NCBI GenBank assembly: GCA_003249025.1
Contig: QBMH01000004.1
Span: 1-64,000, forward strand
Direction of reading: 5' to 3'
Origin: Leptolyngbya sp.
Lineage (GTDB): Bacteria > Cyanobacteriota > Cyanobacteriia > Leptolyngbyales > Leptolyngbyaceae
Length of the DNA stretch: 64,000 bases
The notes below the pieces were generated by a model. The model was not told where the DNA came from. It saw only the letters and a list, made by a program, of their open reading frames with translations, and ran no database searches. Numbering within the stretch: the stretch's first letter is position 1; each line of letters begins with the position of its first letter. The position numbers and the translations under genes were made by a program. Positions 33,555 to 43,089 of this stretch are shown piece after piece.

Positions 33555-34268
33555 CTATTTTAACGAGAGATGGGCGATCGCGGCGTTGATTTCGCTCAAG
33601 TGTTGATGCGCTTGGTCAATGCAAGATTTCCCGCGCAAAAATCCAATATTGGCTCCAGGGCAGAGATAGTGCAAGGTTTCGGGAGTGAATTCCTCCACAA
33701 GCTTCTGGACGTTTTGAAGTTGCCTTCGCCAGTGAAATGTTTTGGCGGTTTTGATGGGCATGACAGACCCTTGGGGCGTGGGTAATAGATGTCTGCCCGT
33801 AAACAGGATGCCGCCAAAGCCGCCGTAATATAAACAGGATGCACCGGGAGAGTGCCCCGCAGTCCAAATAGCACGACTATGGGACGTTAGCTGAAAGCGG
33901 TGATGAAAAGACGTGACCGTTAACCCTGGTAGTAGGTAGGCTTCTTGTTCTTGAATGAGAATGTTGCAGCCGAAAGTTTGTTGAATTTCCTTGACTTTGC
34001 CGATCGCGCCTCGATGAGTTAAAACGAGCCATTGCACACCGCCCTGCTCTTGCAAAAAGTGTTGGTTTGTATCATTCCAAGCGGGACAATCTATTAGAAT
34101 GTTGACCTCTTCTACAATAAAATAAGCGGTGCCTCCTAAGGTATCTCGGTTGGGAGAGAAGGAAAAAACAGTAGACAGGGCGGCAGTGTTCTTTTCATCA
34201 AAAAGGAGTTTGGGCACCTTATCTGATTGCTGGCGTTGAGTCGGTTCCGGTTGGGAGGTTAAAGACAC
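33555..34268 (-). CDS. degenerate metallo-beta-lactamase-fold protein
   Basis: 237 aa with the MBL fold layout ([56 protein letters not shown]). The metal-binding HxHxDH is reduced to HRGAIG, with only His85 left. The bridging Asp in the LFTGD position is Arg159, while His139 in TAGHSPG remains. Hydrolase activity through a di-metal site is therefore unlikely. It is conserved in length, so it is probably a functional non-catalytic or altered member rather than a broken gene. It is upstream of recR on the same strand by 31 bp. Confidence 0.75.
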   Translation of the reverse strand: MSLTSQPEPTQRQQSDKVPKLLFDEKNTAALSTVFSFSPNRDTLGGTAYFIVEEVNILIDCPAWNDTNQHFLQEQGGVQWLVLTHRGAIGKVKEIQQTFGCNILIQEQEAYLLPGLTVTSFHHRFQLTSHSRAIWTAGHSPGASCLYYGGFGGILFTGRHLLPTPQGSVMPIKTAKTFHWRRQLQNVQKLVEEFTPETLHYLCPGANIGFLRGKSCIDQAHQHLSEINAAIAHLSLK

Positions 34269-34526
34269 GGTTTCGGTTAAACAAAGGGCAATTGGGAACG
34301 AGTGAATTGCGATAACTAGGTAGGATTGATTGAGTATCGGCTTATTTTGAGTCAGTTGTTATAATTCAATGTCTGCGAGGGGTTAAAGAAATCTTTTACC
34401 TTTAGGCGATCAAATTCTAAACTAATTGAATTCTGCACTTACATAACCGCGATCGCGCAGGTCAGCCTTTTTTCTCTTTTGCTCTGACCAGAAGTGTATG
34501 CTTCTCAGCCCGATTTATTTAGACCC

Positions 34527-36026
34527 ATGAATCCTTTATTTTTGCTCTTTTTACTAGGGCTAACGACTTACTTTATCGTGCGAGGGGTTTCTAACGTCTC
34601 TCGAACTCCCGCTTGGTTATTGTGGCTAGTTGCGATGATGCCTGCCTCCATTTGGATTGGCTGGACGCTGGCAAATGACAAAAAAACGCCACCATTCTAT
34701 TTAATATTTATTCCTTTAGTCGTTTGTCTAACGCTGTATTTCTTTTTGATTCAATGGGGACGGATTCCGACTTCAGAAGCCAGTTCATCCGCAAACCGCG
34801 ACTTGGGTGCGCCACCACTAGAGGAAGGCAATTTGCCAAAAGACCCTTCCGGTCTTCGCCCCATTGACCAATCCGAAGAACGCCATTTGCAAGCCTGTTT
34901 CCCTTGGTCGATTTATTACCTACAAGATTTAGAGTATCGTCCCCAAGCTGTGATTTGTCGGGGACATTTAAAAAGTCAGCCAGAAGTGGCATATCAAACA
35001 ATTCGGGGCAACGTAGAAGAGAAGTTTGGCGATCGCTTTTTGGTAGTCTTTCAAGAAGGAGCCAATGGGAAGCCATTTTTTGCGTTGGTGACCAATCCTC
35101 ATGCTAAAAGCACTCAAACTGGGCAAAATGCGATTCACCGTCCAGTCATCGCAGTAAGCTTGCTGGCTGCAACTTTTGTCACGACTTGTCTCGCCTGGTT
35201 GCAAATTGGTGGAAATTCGAGCGCATCAGGCAATCTTGAGCAAGGATTTCTGATCGCGATCACCCAAGGAGTTCCCTATGCGATCGCCTTGCTGAGCATC
35301 TTGGGACTCCACGAACTTGCCCATTATCTCGCTGCTCGCCGTCATCAGATTCGCACAACGCTACCCTACTTTATTCCCGTCCTGCCGCTACCCTGGTTCC
35401 CTTTTGGCACGTTTGGCGCATTTATTCAAATTCGCTCTCCCATTCCAAACCGCAGAGCGTTATTTGATGTGGGCATTTCAGGGCCTTTAGTCGGTTTTGC
35501 AGTCACCTTACCTTTGCTGCTGTGGGGATTAGTACACTCTACTTTAGTCGCCCTGCCCTCAACGCCCGAACTGCTAAATTTCCAGGCATTTGATCCCAGA
35601 TTCTCGCTTTTGGTCACAATTTTGAGCAAGATGGTCTTGGGTGGCACTTTGACAGCAAATACTGCCCTAAAAATGCACCCAGTTGCCGTTGCTAGCAGTT
35701 TAGGATTAATTGTGGCTGCATTTAACCTGATGCCTGTAGGACAACTTGACGGTGGGCGCATTGTTCATGCCATGTTGGGGCAACGAATGGGCGCAATAGT
35801 CGGTCAAATTGCTCGGTTATTTTTACTGATTTTGTCCTACTGGCAGCGGTATCTGCTGCTTTGGGCGATCATCTTGTTCCTGATGCCCGCCATGGATGAG
35901 CCAGCACTAAACGATGTGACTGAATTGGATAATCGCCGCGATTTTTGGGGTATTGTTTCCCTGGTATTGCTATTGCTGATTATTTTGCCTGCTCCCAAAT
36001 TTTTGACTGCGCTCTTGAACATGTAA
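34527..36026 (+). CDS. site-2 protease (M50) membrane metalloprotease, Egy-like
   Basis: 499 aa with several membrane helices. The zinc site HELAHYLAAR sits in a helix near residues 262-271, and NLMPVGQLDGGR supplies the third ligand. A soluble N-terminal region of about residues 95-200 precedes the protease core, as in plant EGY1 and its cyanobacterial relatives, which act in thylakoid biogenesis or intramembrane proteolysis. I preferred the ATG at 34527 (MNPLFLLFLLGLTTYF) over the GTG at 34494. The coiled-coil gene at 36040 follows by 13 bp. Confidence 0.88.
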   Translation: MNPLFLLFLLGLTTYFIVRGVSNVSRTPAWLLWLVAMMPASIWIGWTLANDKKTPPFYLIFIPLVVCLTLYFFLIQWGRIPTSEASSSANRDLGAPPLEEGNLPKDPSGLRPIDQSEERHLQACFPWSIYYLQDLEYRPQAVICRGHLKSQPEVAYQTIRGNVEEKFGDRFLVVFQEGANGKPFFALVTNPHAKSTQTGQNAIHRPVIAVSLLAATFVTTCLAWLQIGGNSSASGNLEQGFLIAITQGVPYAIALLSILGLHELAHYLAARRHQIRTTLPYFIPVLPLPWFPFGTFGAFIQIRSPIPNRRALFDVGISGPLVGFAVTLPLLLWGLVHSTLVALPSTPELLNFQAFDPRFSLLVTILSKMVLGGTLTANTALKMHPVAVASSLGLIVAAFNLMPVGQLDGGRIVHAMLGQRMGAIVGQIARLFLLILSYWQRYLLLWAIILFLMPAMDEPALNDVTELDNRRDFWGIVSLVLLLLIILPAPKFLTALLNM

Positions 36027-36039
36027 TGGTGCTAAGCCA

Positions 36040-36480
36040 ATGACCCAAAATGTAACGCAATGGCTAGACGAAATTAAAGCGCTGAAGCAGCAGTTGGTAG
36101 AGATGCGGCAAGAGCGGGAAGAGGCTTACGCCAGTGCAATTAATTGGCAGCAGCGCTATGAAACAGAGGCTCAACAGCGGCGGGTTGAAGCAAAGCTGAC
36201 TCAGCAAACCAGTGAACTGCTACAGCAAGACATTCAGCAGCTTAAAGGACGAATGCAACCCGATGAGAGCGGCACTGGCAGGACTCCCGAAATTCAAGCA
36301 GCGGTGGGTGAGTTGAAGACCGAAGCGGAGTTACGATCGCGCCTGATGCAAGCTCTTGTGGAGTGCGATCGGCTAAATCAAGCCTTGCAAACCGAACAGG
36401 CAAATCATATTCAAACCCGCAAAAGCCTAACCAATGCCCTTGGCGACGCGATCGGAACGCTTTCTAAGGGAAAGGAATGA
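36040..36480 (+). CDS. small coiled-coil protein
   Basis: 146 aa, predicted almost wholly helical (LKQQLVEMRQEREEAYASA; LRSRLMQALVECDRLNQAL) and charged, with no membrane segment. It begins 13 bp after the site-2 protease gene and is probably cotranscribed with it. No family recognised; a scaffold or partner role for the protease is a guess. Confidence 0.65.
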   Translation: MTQNVTQWLDEIKALKQQLVEMRQEREEAYASAINWQQRYETEAQQRRVEAKLTQQTSELLQQDIQQLKGRMQPDESGTGRTPEIQAAVGELKTEAELRSRLMQALVECDRLNQALQTEQANHIQTRKSLTNALGDAIGTLSKGKE

Positions 36481-36490
36481 GTTTTGAATT

Positions 36491-37312
36491 TTATAGGGCT
36501 TGGCAGGTGGGACAGTAGTAAAGACGGCGACCTGCCAGAGTTACTTTCAAAATTTCGGTGCCGCAAACAAAGCAGGGTTGTCCTTCGCGGTTGAAGACAA
36601 AGTGACGATAAGCGCGGCGCGGATAGCCTTGTTGTTTCAGCGTGACAACAATGTCTAGATCATTGGTAATGCCATGGGTTTGGTAAGATTGACGACTGAC
36701 CGCGATCGCCGCCATTGCTAGCTTCGCAAGTTGCTCAAAGGAACAATCCACCGGGCGCAGAGATGGATGCACTCCTGCCACAAACAGCACCTCACTTCGC
36801 AGGTAGTTGCCCAACCCGCACAGAAACTGTTGATCCAACAACGACCCAGCTAAGCCACGACGGGCAAAGCGTTTATCTAACAAGCGTTCCTGCACCTGTT
36901 CTACCGTCGTCGCTTCATCCAATACATCCAGTCCTAATCGGCTCAAAAAGGGATGAGTTGCCACCTGCTCATCCGTTAACACTTCGATATCTGAGGCACT
37001 GTAAAGCAATGCCGATTTTTTTGGGGTGTGCAGTGCTAACCGTAGCTGACGGTTGGTTGTGGGATAGGAATGTGCCGCCCGGATGACCCATTTTCCATAA
37101 AGCTGATTGTGGCTGTAGATGCTAAGTTTATTTTGAAATCGAGTTAGTAAGGCTTTGCCACGAGGCTTGACTGAAATGACCTGATGACCGACTAATAGTT
37201 CTTCGTAGGATTTGAGATGGTCGAATGCAAAAAAAATCCCTGTTAATGGCTTTTGGACAATCGCGATCGCGATTCTATCGGCTGCTTGTTTAATTTCTGG
37301 TCCTTCTGGCAT
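36491..37312 (-). CDS. nei: endonuclease VIII-type DNA glycosylase
   Basis: Base-excision repair enzyme of the Fpg/Nei family that removes oxidised pyrimidines and cuts the strand by beta/delta elimination. The catalytic N-terminus PEGPEI gives Pro1 (after Met removal) and Glu2. KPRGKALLTRF carries the beta-clamp lysine region, the helix-two-turn-helix is LLDQQFLCGLGNYLRSEVLF, and the zinc finger CFVCGTEI plus YYCPTCQ closes the 273-aa protein. The LAGRRLYYC end fits Nei better than Fpg. Confidence 0.9.
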   Translation of the reverse strand: MPEGPEIKQAADRIAIAIVQKPLTGIFFAFDHLKSYEELLVGHQVISVKPRGKALLTRFQNKLSIYSHNQLYGKWVIRAAHSYPTTNRQLRLALHTPKKSALLYSASDIEVLTDEQVATHPFLSRLGLDVLDEATTVEQVQERLLDKRFARRGLAGSLLDQQFLCGLGNYLRSEVLFVAGVHPSLRPVDCSFEQLAKLAMAAIAVSRQSYQTHGITNDLDIVVTLKQQGYPRRAYRHFVFNREGQPCFVCGTEILKVTLAGRRLYYCPTCQAL

Positions 37313-37550
37313 GAATGTAATCTTTAAATGTCAATTCACGAAGGGCAAGTACTCAGGAAGAATAGCATTTCACCTTCGGGCTGTCTCTTATTAAGCCTAG
37401 CTCCCGTTCCCTTTCCTTTCCTGCTGGTTCCATTTTCTAAGAGAGTTTGGGAACATGGTAAGCTGTCAACTCATTCAATCGGATACTATTCACCCTCTCA
37501 CCCTTCAATTTGTTCGCTTCAAAAGGCAGTTAGACGAGGTTATCGTTAGA

Positions 37551-38774
37551 GTGAAATTGCGTTGGTTCCTCCCCAGTATTGCTGGCTTTTTTCTATTATT
37601 ATCTGCCGCCGCAGAAGCTGCCACACTTCAGTTTTGGCGGTTCAACCAAACACAAAATCGGCTAGAAATAAAAGCCGATCAAGGCATTCAACCCCGCGCC
37701 CAATTGTTGCAGAATCCAGCCCGATTGGTGATTGATCTGCCGGGAACGCGGCTCGGTCGCCCCAAGCAAACTGAGGCTTACCGGGGCACAATCACTTCTC
37801 TGCGAGTTGCCCAATTTGAGCGCAACACTACCCGAATTGTGCTGGAGTTAGCGCGGGGCTATACCCTTGACCCAGCGCAGGTCAAGTTTCGCTATAGTAG
37901 CGCCCGTCAGTGGACAGTGGAATTGCCTCAGCCTACGGTGCTGCCGTTGCTTGCAGATATCAATAACTTACCGAGTCAGGCGATCGCCGTTCCCCAAGCC
38001 CCCGGTGTCAGTGCTGACAGTTCACTATTCAACTCCAGTGCGGCAGTTCCATCGCCCAATCCGGGCTATGTGGTCATTCCAACAAAACCGACAAAAACAT
38101 CGCCTAATATCGCAGGGTCTGAACCCTCGCCTAGTTCTGGGTTTTCTCTGCCCAATCGGAGTAGTAGACCTCCGATGCCCGTGAGCCCACCGCCGCCTGC
38201 GATCGATCGCTCTGTTTTTCAACCAGCCAATGGTCGGGTAGTGGTGGTGATTGATCCAGGGCATGGAGGACCTGATCCCGGTGCGGTGGGTATTGGTGGT
38301 TTGAAGGAAACAGACATTGTGTTGGATATTGGTCGCCAAGTCTCGGCGTTGCTAGAACGTCAGGGCATAACCGTGATTCAAACGCGCAATGCAGAGTATG
38401 ACTTGGGTCTAGAACCGCGTGTACAAATGGCAAACCGGGCAAATGCTGCGGTATTTGTCAGTATTCATGCCAACGCGATTAGCATGGCTCGTCCTGATAT
38501 TAATGGATTAGAAACCTACTACTATGATTCTGGAAAAGCCCTGGCAGATATAGTACACCGTACTATTTTGGAAGACATCAGCATCCCCGATCGCCGCGTG
38601 CGATCGGCTCGTTTTTATGTTCTCCGCCGGACCTCTATGCCTTCAATTTTAGTGGAAACGGGCTTCGTCACTGGTGCAGCAGACGCAGCACGGCTGAGGG
38701 ATGCTGGCTATCGCAGCCAGATGGCAGCCGCGATCGCGAAGGGAATTTTGCGCTATTTAGGGCGGAGTAGTTAG
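37551..38774 (+). CDS. N-acetylmuramoyl-L-alanine amidase with AMIN domain
   Basis: Exported cell-wall hydrolase. From the GTG at 37551 the 407-aa product has a signal peptide (LRWFLPSIAGFFLLLSAAAEA), an AMIN targeting domain (about residues 25-130, LQFWRFNQTQNRLEIKADQ), a Pro/Ser linker and an Amidase_3 zinc domain: VIDPGHGGPDPGAVG with His, GLKETDIVLD with Glu, SIHANA with His and ILVETGFV with the catalytic Glu. The frame extends to an ATG at 37455, but that would bury the signal peptide. Its last 45 bp are duplicated at 13258. AmiC-type enzymes act in septum splitting and cell-cell communication. Confidence 0.92.
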   Translation: MKLRWFLPSIAGFFLLLSAAAEAATLQFWRFNQTQNRLEIKADQGIQPRAQLLQNPARLVIDLPGTRLGRPKQTEAYRGTITSLRVAQFERNTTRIVLELARGYTLDPAQVKFRYSSARQWTVELPQPTVLPLLADINNLPSQAIAVPQAPGVSADSSLFNSSAAVPSPNPGYVVIPTKPTKTSPNIAGSEPSPSSGFSLPNRSSRPPMPVSPPPPAIDRSVFQPANGRVVVVIDPGHGGPDPGAVGIGGLKETDIVLDIGRQVSALLERQGITVIQTRNAEYDLGLEPRVQMANRANAAVFVSIHANAISMARPDINGLETYYYDSGKALADIVHRTILEDISIPDRRVRSARFYVLRRTSMPSILVETGFVTGAADAARLRDAGYRSQMAAAIAKGILRYLGRSS

Positions 38775-38879
38775 AAGCTTGTATTCCACTGTAAACTCAT
38801 TCATTACCGCTGATTGGGTCACCCATACCAGACTGGCGATCGTGGAGAGTTTAGTGATGAAAAAAAAAATAAGAGAGAG

Positions 38880-39382
38880 CGATCGCGATCGCGCGGTCAA
38901 TCGGTGTGAGTGAATTGGTGATTGGCTTAACCGTTGTGGCAGCGGGAACGTCTCTCCCGGAAATGGCAACTTCTTTACTCGCCAGCATCAAAGGTGAACG
39001 CGATATTGCGGTGGGTAATATTGTGGGCAGTAATATTTTTAATATTCTGGCAGTGCTGGGGTTTTCGGCGGCAATCTCTCCGACGGGAGGCATAGCGGTT
39101 TCGGATGCCGCACTGCGGTTTAATATTCCGGTGATGCTTGCAGTAGTGATCGCCTGCCTGCCTATTTTCTTTACAGGTAACCTGATTACCCGCTGGGAAG
39201 GTTTTGGGTTCATGGCGTACTACGCGGTTTATGCAACCTATCTTGTTTTAGATTCTACTCAACACGCCACTTTGCCAATCTTCAGCAATGCGCTCGTGTT
39301 TTTCATCCTGCCCATGACGGTACTGACGATCGCAACTACCACAGCACGGGAAATACAACAGCGGCGAACACGGAGAATTTAA
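38880..39382 (+). pseudogene. 3' half of a Ca2+/Na+ exchanger (CaCA family) gene
   Basis: The coding frame resumes right after an in-frame stop: AIARSIGVSELVIGLTVVAA, then GTSLPEMATSLLASIKG and the second alpha repeat VGNIVGSNIFNILAVLGF, finishing with four membrane helices. The first alpha repeat and the N-terminal five helices are missing. A run of ten A lies just upstream, but there is no room for the lost part before the amidase gene. It could still be translated as a 158-aa fragment, but transport would need both repeats. Confidence 0.8.
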
Positions 39383-39567
39383 GGCTGAAAATAATAGAGA
39401 GGGCAATCGCTTCAGTTAATTTGCCCTGATGCTTCAAGAATTCTCCGATTTTGCAATAGGAGCGATCTCGGTCGGTTGGTGGATGCACAACATGGTGGAT
39501 GCACAACATAAAGATTGGCAGACGCAGAGATGCGTCTGCCAAGGATGATTAATTTATAGAAACTCGA

Positions 39568-40239
39568 TTAGTGGTCACAGTGAGTGCAATGCGTGCAATG
39601 CGTACAATGGTCACAATCACTGACACATTCAACTCCACCATTGGTGGGAAACTTCCAAAGTGTTTGCGTCAATGTTGTCGGATCAACTTTTTCTCTGGGT
39701 AGGGCGGAGAAGGTTAGAACCCGTGCATCTTCATCTGTTGATTCAACCAAAATATTGCCTGCCGCAACATGGATTTCATCTCGATGGAGGACACTAAAGC
39801 CAAACAAGTCGGCTACGTTCAGGTCAGAAAGCTTCTCAGCGAGTTCCTTGAGAAAAAGCGGGTTGTTAGCCACAACCGTTGCTTGCTCGACCGTGGTAGC
39901 CGCTGTCGCCATTGAATCAACAAATTCCAGCGGCACCCAAAGCCGCTCACCAGATTGCTCGTCCTGCTCAAGCTTCCACATATAGGGCAAGCTATCGTTG
40001 CAGTCAGTCGATGGCTTGATGTATGCGTGGTTGTCGGCAAACTCTTCAACTAATCGTTCTTCATGCGTAAGATCAAAGTGCTTGTGGAGCAAAGAAATAC
40101 CGATTTGTTGGTTCAAACCATGACGACGAATAACATCCCCTAATTCTGGCAGAAGGTCTTTTTTATCTTCCAACTGTTCCCTTGCAGATTCAAAGGTATC
40201 CAGATTTTCAAAAACTTCAGGCTTATAAGTCGTTAGCAT
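39568..40239 (-). CDS. unknown protein with a CTHCTHCTHC metal-ligand-like tail
   Basis: 223 aa, no family recognised. It is soluble and acidic, starting MLTTYKPEVFENLDTFESAR, with internal HKHFDLTHEERLVEEFADNH and FGFSVLHRDEIHVAAGNI. The last 20 residues are SDCDHCTHCTHCTHCDH: Cys-x-His repeats every three residues that could bind Zn, Cu, Ni or a cluster, encoded by near-perfect 9-bp DNA repeats (39573-39615). A good AGAGAAG precedes the ATG. The gene sits between two exchanger-gene remnants, which suggests an inserted or rearranged block. Confidence 0.7.
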   Translation of the reverse strand: MLTTYKPEVFENLDTFESAREQLEDKKDLLPELGDVIRRHGLNQQIGISLLHKHFDLTHEERLVEEFADNHAYIKPSTDCNDSLPYMWKLEQDEQSGERLWVPLEFVDSMATAATTVEQATVVANNPLFLKELAEKLSDLNVADLFGFSVLHRDEIHVAAGNILVESTDEDARVLTFSALPREKVDPTTLTQTLWKFPTNGGVECVSDCDHCTHCTHCTHCDH

Positions 40240-40302
40240 AGAAAAAGCTTCTCTTTGAAACTATACGCTCAGAATCGTATTCTTCAAGTGATTAAAAAGT
40301 CA

Positions 40303-40386
40303 ATGTTGATTCTACCTATTACGGTACTCGCGATCGCAATTGCCACAGCATGAGAGCTACAACAGCGGCGAACACGGAGAATTTAA
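40303..40386 (+). pseudogene. second exchanger gene remnant (C-terminus only)
   Basis: It encodes LILPITVLAIAIATA, a TGA stop, then ELQQRRTRRI and TAA. This parallels FILPMTVLTIATTTAREIQQ at the end of the 38880 remnant. The DNA from 40321 to 40414 aligns without gaps to 39317-39410 across 94 bp, 1004 bp apart. Confidence 0.75.
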
Positions 40387-40396
40387 GGCTGAAAAC

Positions 40397-40438
40397 AATA
40401 GAGGGGGCGATCGCGGCAATGCGATCGCCCCCTCTATT
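40397..40438 (-). terminator. psaFJ terminator built on HIP1 palindromes
   Basis: An 18-bp perfect stem (AATAGAGGGGGCGATCGC against its exact complement) with a 6-base loop lies 21 bp past the psaJ stop. Read on the minus strand it is followed by GTTTTC. Both arms contain a whole HIP1 octamer. Confidence 0.8.
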
Positions 40439-40459
40439 AATGAACAACTATTTCCTACT

Positions 40460-40588
40460 TTAAGGCAACGGATGGAACAGCAAATCAGGGAAGAAACGAT
40501 TGAACTCAATCAAAATGCCAGCGGTGATAACCATCCAAACGGTGGCAACCACAGGAGCAGTAGACAGATACTTCAAAAAATATTTCAT
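40460..40588 (-). CDS. psaJ: photosystem I reaction-centre subunit IX
   Basis: 42-aa single-helix protein, [20 protein letters not shown], then [20 protein letters not shown]. This is the PsaJ sequence pattern, including the EFNRF(F/Y)PDLLFHPL end that binds chlorophyll and steadies PsaF. AGGAGAATTCTTC before the ATG gives a good ribosome-binding site. It is 36 bp downstream of psaF, forming the standard psaFJ operon. Confidence 0.96.
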   Translation of the reverse strand: MKYFLKYLSTAPVVATVWMVITAGILIEFNRFFPDLLFHPLP

Positions 40589-40624
40589 GAAGAATTCTCC
40601 TAGGAATAGATAGGGTGAGGAACT

Positions 40625-41110
40625 TTAGCGGGGTGAAACAGTAATTTCATTATCCTTGGCGGTCAATTCCCCGGTGGTAAATTCCTTCAAAGCCATGAGG
40701 GGCCACGCAAAACCAGAAAGCGCGAACTTGACTGCAAGAGGGACATCAATAATGATTTCCTTCTCTTCAGGAGAACCGCTTTTCTTCGCTGCTTGGAGGT
40801 ATGCTCGTCCAACCCAACCAATCCAGCCTGCGATATACAGGAACAGGATGCTAGGGATCAGAAATTCACCAGCATGATTCAGGCTGCCATCCACAATCAG
40901 GTGAGGCAGACCATCTTCACCACATAGCACTCCAGACTTCGCATAGGCATCGAAGCGTCGAGCGGCAGTGGGGCTAATTGAGTCTTTGGCACGCTGGGCG
41001 AAGGCGGCACTTTCGCTGCAAGGAGTCAGATTAAAAGCATATGCGGGCTGAGACGGAGTGAATCCGAACCAGAGGGTAACCGCAAGCATGAGAGCAAACA
41101 ATCGGCGCAT
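40625..41110 (-). CDS. psaF: photosystem I reaction-centre subunit III
   Basis: 161-aa precursor from the ATG at 41110. Signal peptide [20 protein letters not shown] ends at AYA before FNLTPC. The lumenal domain has Cys near [14 protein letters not shown] and [17 protein letters not shown] membrane helix ([20 protein letters not shown]) follows, then a re-entrant hydrophobic segment. It binds near the plastocyanin or cytochrome c6 docking site. psaJ follows. tsaD is divergent, the usual cyanobacterial neighbourhood. Confidence 0.97.
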   Translation of the reverse strand: MRRLFALMLAVTLWFGFTPSQPAYAFNLTPCSESAAFAQRAKDSISPTAARRFDAYAKSGVLCGEDGLPHLIVDGSLNHAGEFLIPSILFLYIAGWIGWVGRAYLQAAKKSGSPEEKEIIIDVPLAVKFALSGFAWPLMALKEFTTGELTAKDNEITVSPR

Positions 41111-41290
41111 GGAATTGTTTCCCTTCGTTACAAGAATGAACGTTATGTTAACAAAATGAGACTGGACGTTTATCAAGCTATGTTCGCTAGACTGTTTAAC
41201 ATTGAGTCTGTTTGAACATTAAGCGCATGGACGTATTCGTCCAAATTTAAGCTCAATAAATAGCCTATTTCTTCAAGAAATTACCAGCAA

Positions 41291-42331
41291 ATGGCGACCA
41301 TTTTGGCAATTGAAACAAGTTGTGACGAAACAGCCGTGGCGATAGTCAACGATCGCACCATTTTGAGCAGCATTGTGTCGTCTCAGATTGCAACTCATCA
41401 ACCGTATGGCGGTGTGGTGCCAGAGGTTGCCTCGCGTCAACATGTGGAGTTGCTGAATCTGGCGATCGCCCAAGCATTGGATTCCGCCCAGCTTACCTGG
41501 TCAGCCATTGATGGTATCGCCGCCACCTGTACGCCTGGATTAGTCGGAGCGCTGTTGGTGGGAGTGACCGCCGCAAAAACTTTAGCGATCGTCCATCAAA
41601 AGCCTTTTCTAGGAGTCCATCACCTAGAAGGACACATTTACGCCTCCTATCTCAGCAGTCCCGATTTAGAGCCGCCTTTTGTCTGTCTGCTGGTCTCTGG
41701 GGGGCACACCAGCCTAATTTTAGTGAAAGCCTGTGGAGACTACGAAACCGTAGGGCAAACTCGCGACGATGCGGCTGGGGAAGCGTTTGATAAAGTGGCG
41801 CGGTTAATGAATCTTGGCTATCCCGGTGGTCCGATCCTCGATCGCCTAGCCAAAAAGGGTAACCCCAAAGCATTTCTTTTGCCTGAAGGTCAAATTTCGT
41901 TACCAAAAGGGGGCTTTCACCGCTACGACTCCAGCTTTAGCGGCTTAAAAACCGCCGTTCTGCGCCTAACTCAAAAGCTCCAGCTAGAATCACCTCATCT
42001 GCCTGTGGAAGATTTGGCGGCAAGCTTTCAGGCAACGGTGGCAAAAGGATTGACGAAGCGGGCGATCGCCTGTGCGCTGGACTATGGATTGGGCACGATC
42101 GCCGTTGGCGGTGGCGTAGCGGCAAATAGCGGTTTGCGCCAACATCTTCAAGCTGCCGCTGCTCACCACAATTTGCGCGTTCTGTTTCCGCCGCTGGAAT
42201 TCTGCACCGATAACGCCGCCATGATTGCCTGTGCCGCCGCTGAACATTTTAATCAAGGAGAGCGATCGCCGCTGACCTTGGGCGTTCTCTCGCGAATGCC
42301 GATCGCCAACGTCAAGCAGCTTTACACCTAA
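41291..42331 (+). CDS. tsaD: tRNA threonylcarbamoyladenosine synthase subunit TsaD
   Basis: Transfers the threonylcarbamoyl group to A37 of ANN-decoding tRNAs, with TsaB and TsaE. The 346-aa ASKHA-fold protein has [12 protein letters not shown], the metal site [43 protein letters not shown] and [13 protein letters not shown]. Length and start are canonical. It is divergent from psaFJ over a 180-bp promoter region. Confidence 0.97.
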   Translation: MATILAIETSCDETAVAIVNDRTILSSIVSSQIATHQPYGGVVPEVASRQHVELLNLAIAQALDSAQLTWSAIDGIAATCTPGLVGALLVGVTAAKTLAIVHQKPFLGVHHLEGHIYASYLSSPDLEPPFVCLLVSGGHTSLILVKACGDYETVGQTRDDAAGEAFDKVARLMNLGYPGGPILDRLAKKGNPKAFLLPEGQISLPKGGFHRYDSSFSGLKTAVLRLTQKLQLESPHLPVEDLAASFQATVAKGLTKRAIACALDYGLGTIAVGGGVAANSGLRQHLQAAAAHHNLRVLFPPLEFCTDNAAMIACAAAEHFNQGERSPLTLGVLSRMPIANVKQLYT

Positions 42332-42363
42332 TTGACTTACACCTAATTGAATCAATCCAGTCC

Positions 42364-43089
42364 CTAAAATCGCCTGCCCAGAAGCCGCTGCCGTACTCCT
42401 TCGGCGATTTTTTGTCCCAAATACTCTGGAATGATGCTTTCGTTTGGTCCCAGAAGATAAAGAATCAAGCGAGTTCGCCCCCGCCACACGAGCAAATTGG
42501 CATTGACGACCATCAAGTCTTCTTGCCAAATGGCGTACATCACCTTATAAAACAGTCCGGGTTGGTTATCCGCTTCAATCAGCAGAGCGGGTAAGTGAAA
42601 CACTGGATCAACGTAAAATTCGGTTTCTACCTGTTCCAAGCCAGCATCCAGGTTAAATTCGACCGCTAGCATTTCTTCCACCTCAAACCGACCCGCCAAG
42701 GCTTCTCGAACGGCTCTGCAAACGTTTTCAGCGGTTTTTTCGGTTAACGCTTTGCCACTGCGCGACACAATCAGCTTGACAAAGACGAGCATCGGCGGAT
42801 AAATCTGTCCGTATAAACTCAAACTATGAATCGTTAAGCCGTAGGCAGCCAATACGCCAAAAATATCGCTGAGCAAAAAAGATTGATTGCGATAGGCGAA
42901 ATGCAGAGCGCTTTTACTGCCTTCGGGTTTTAGTTCAATGACGGCTTGTTTAGTCTTGTAAAGCTGATACGCCAAGCGTAAATTTTGCAGTTGAATTTCG
43001 CTGCTCACAAACTGCTCATAAAACTGCGGAAACGCTCGATTAAAACGTTTTAGAAGTTCTACCGTGGATGACTTTAAACCTAAAGCCAT
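42364..43089 (-). CDS. ACT-like domain protein, GlnD-tail type
   Basis: 241 aa. Two regions resemble ACT domains of uridylyltransferases: NQSFLLSDIFGVLAAYGLTI followed by HSLSLYGQIYPPMLVF, and LIEADNQPGLFYKVMYAIWQ followed by LVVWRGRTRLILYLL. There is no nucleotidyltransferase or HD domain, so it may sense an amino acid or serve as a separate regulatory module. No neighbour clarifies the role; it is convergent with tsaD. Confidence 0.7.
   Translation of the reverse strand: MALGLKSSTVELLKRFNRAFPQFYEQFVSSEIQLQNLRLAYQLYKTKQAVIELKPEGSKSALHFAYRNQSFLLSDIFGVLAAYGLTIHSLSLYGQIYPPMLVFVKLIVSRSGKALTEKTAENVCRAVREALAGRFEVEEMLAVEFNLDAGLEQVETEFYVDPVFHLPALLIEADNQPGLFYKVMYAIWQEDLMVVNANLLVWRGRTRLILYLLGPNESIIPEYLGQKIAEGVRQRLLGRRF

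Noticed and set aside
38849-38876. Poly-A run as a programmed frameshift site feeding the exchanger fragment
   Set aside because: Upstream sequence has no exchanger N-terminus to join, so a truncated remnant is simpler.
40340-40603. 87-codon plus-strand frame over psaJ
   Set aside because: It is antisense to psaJ, which is unambiguous.
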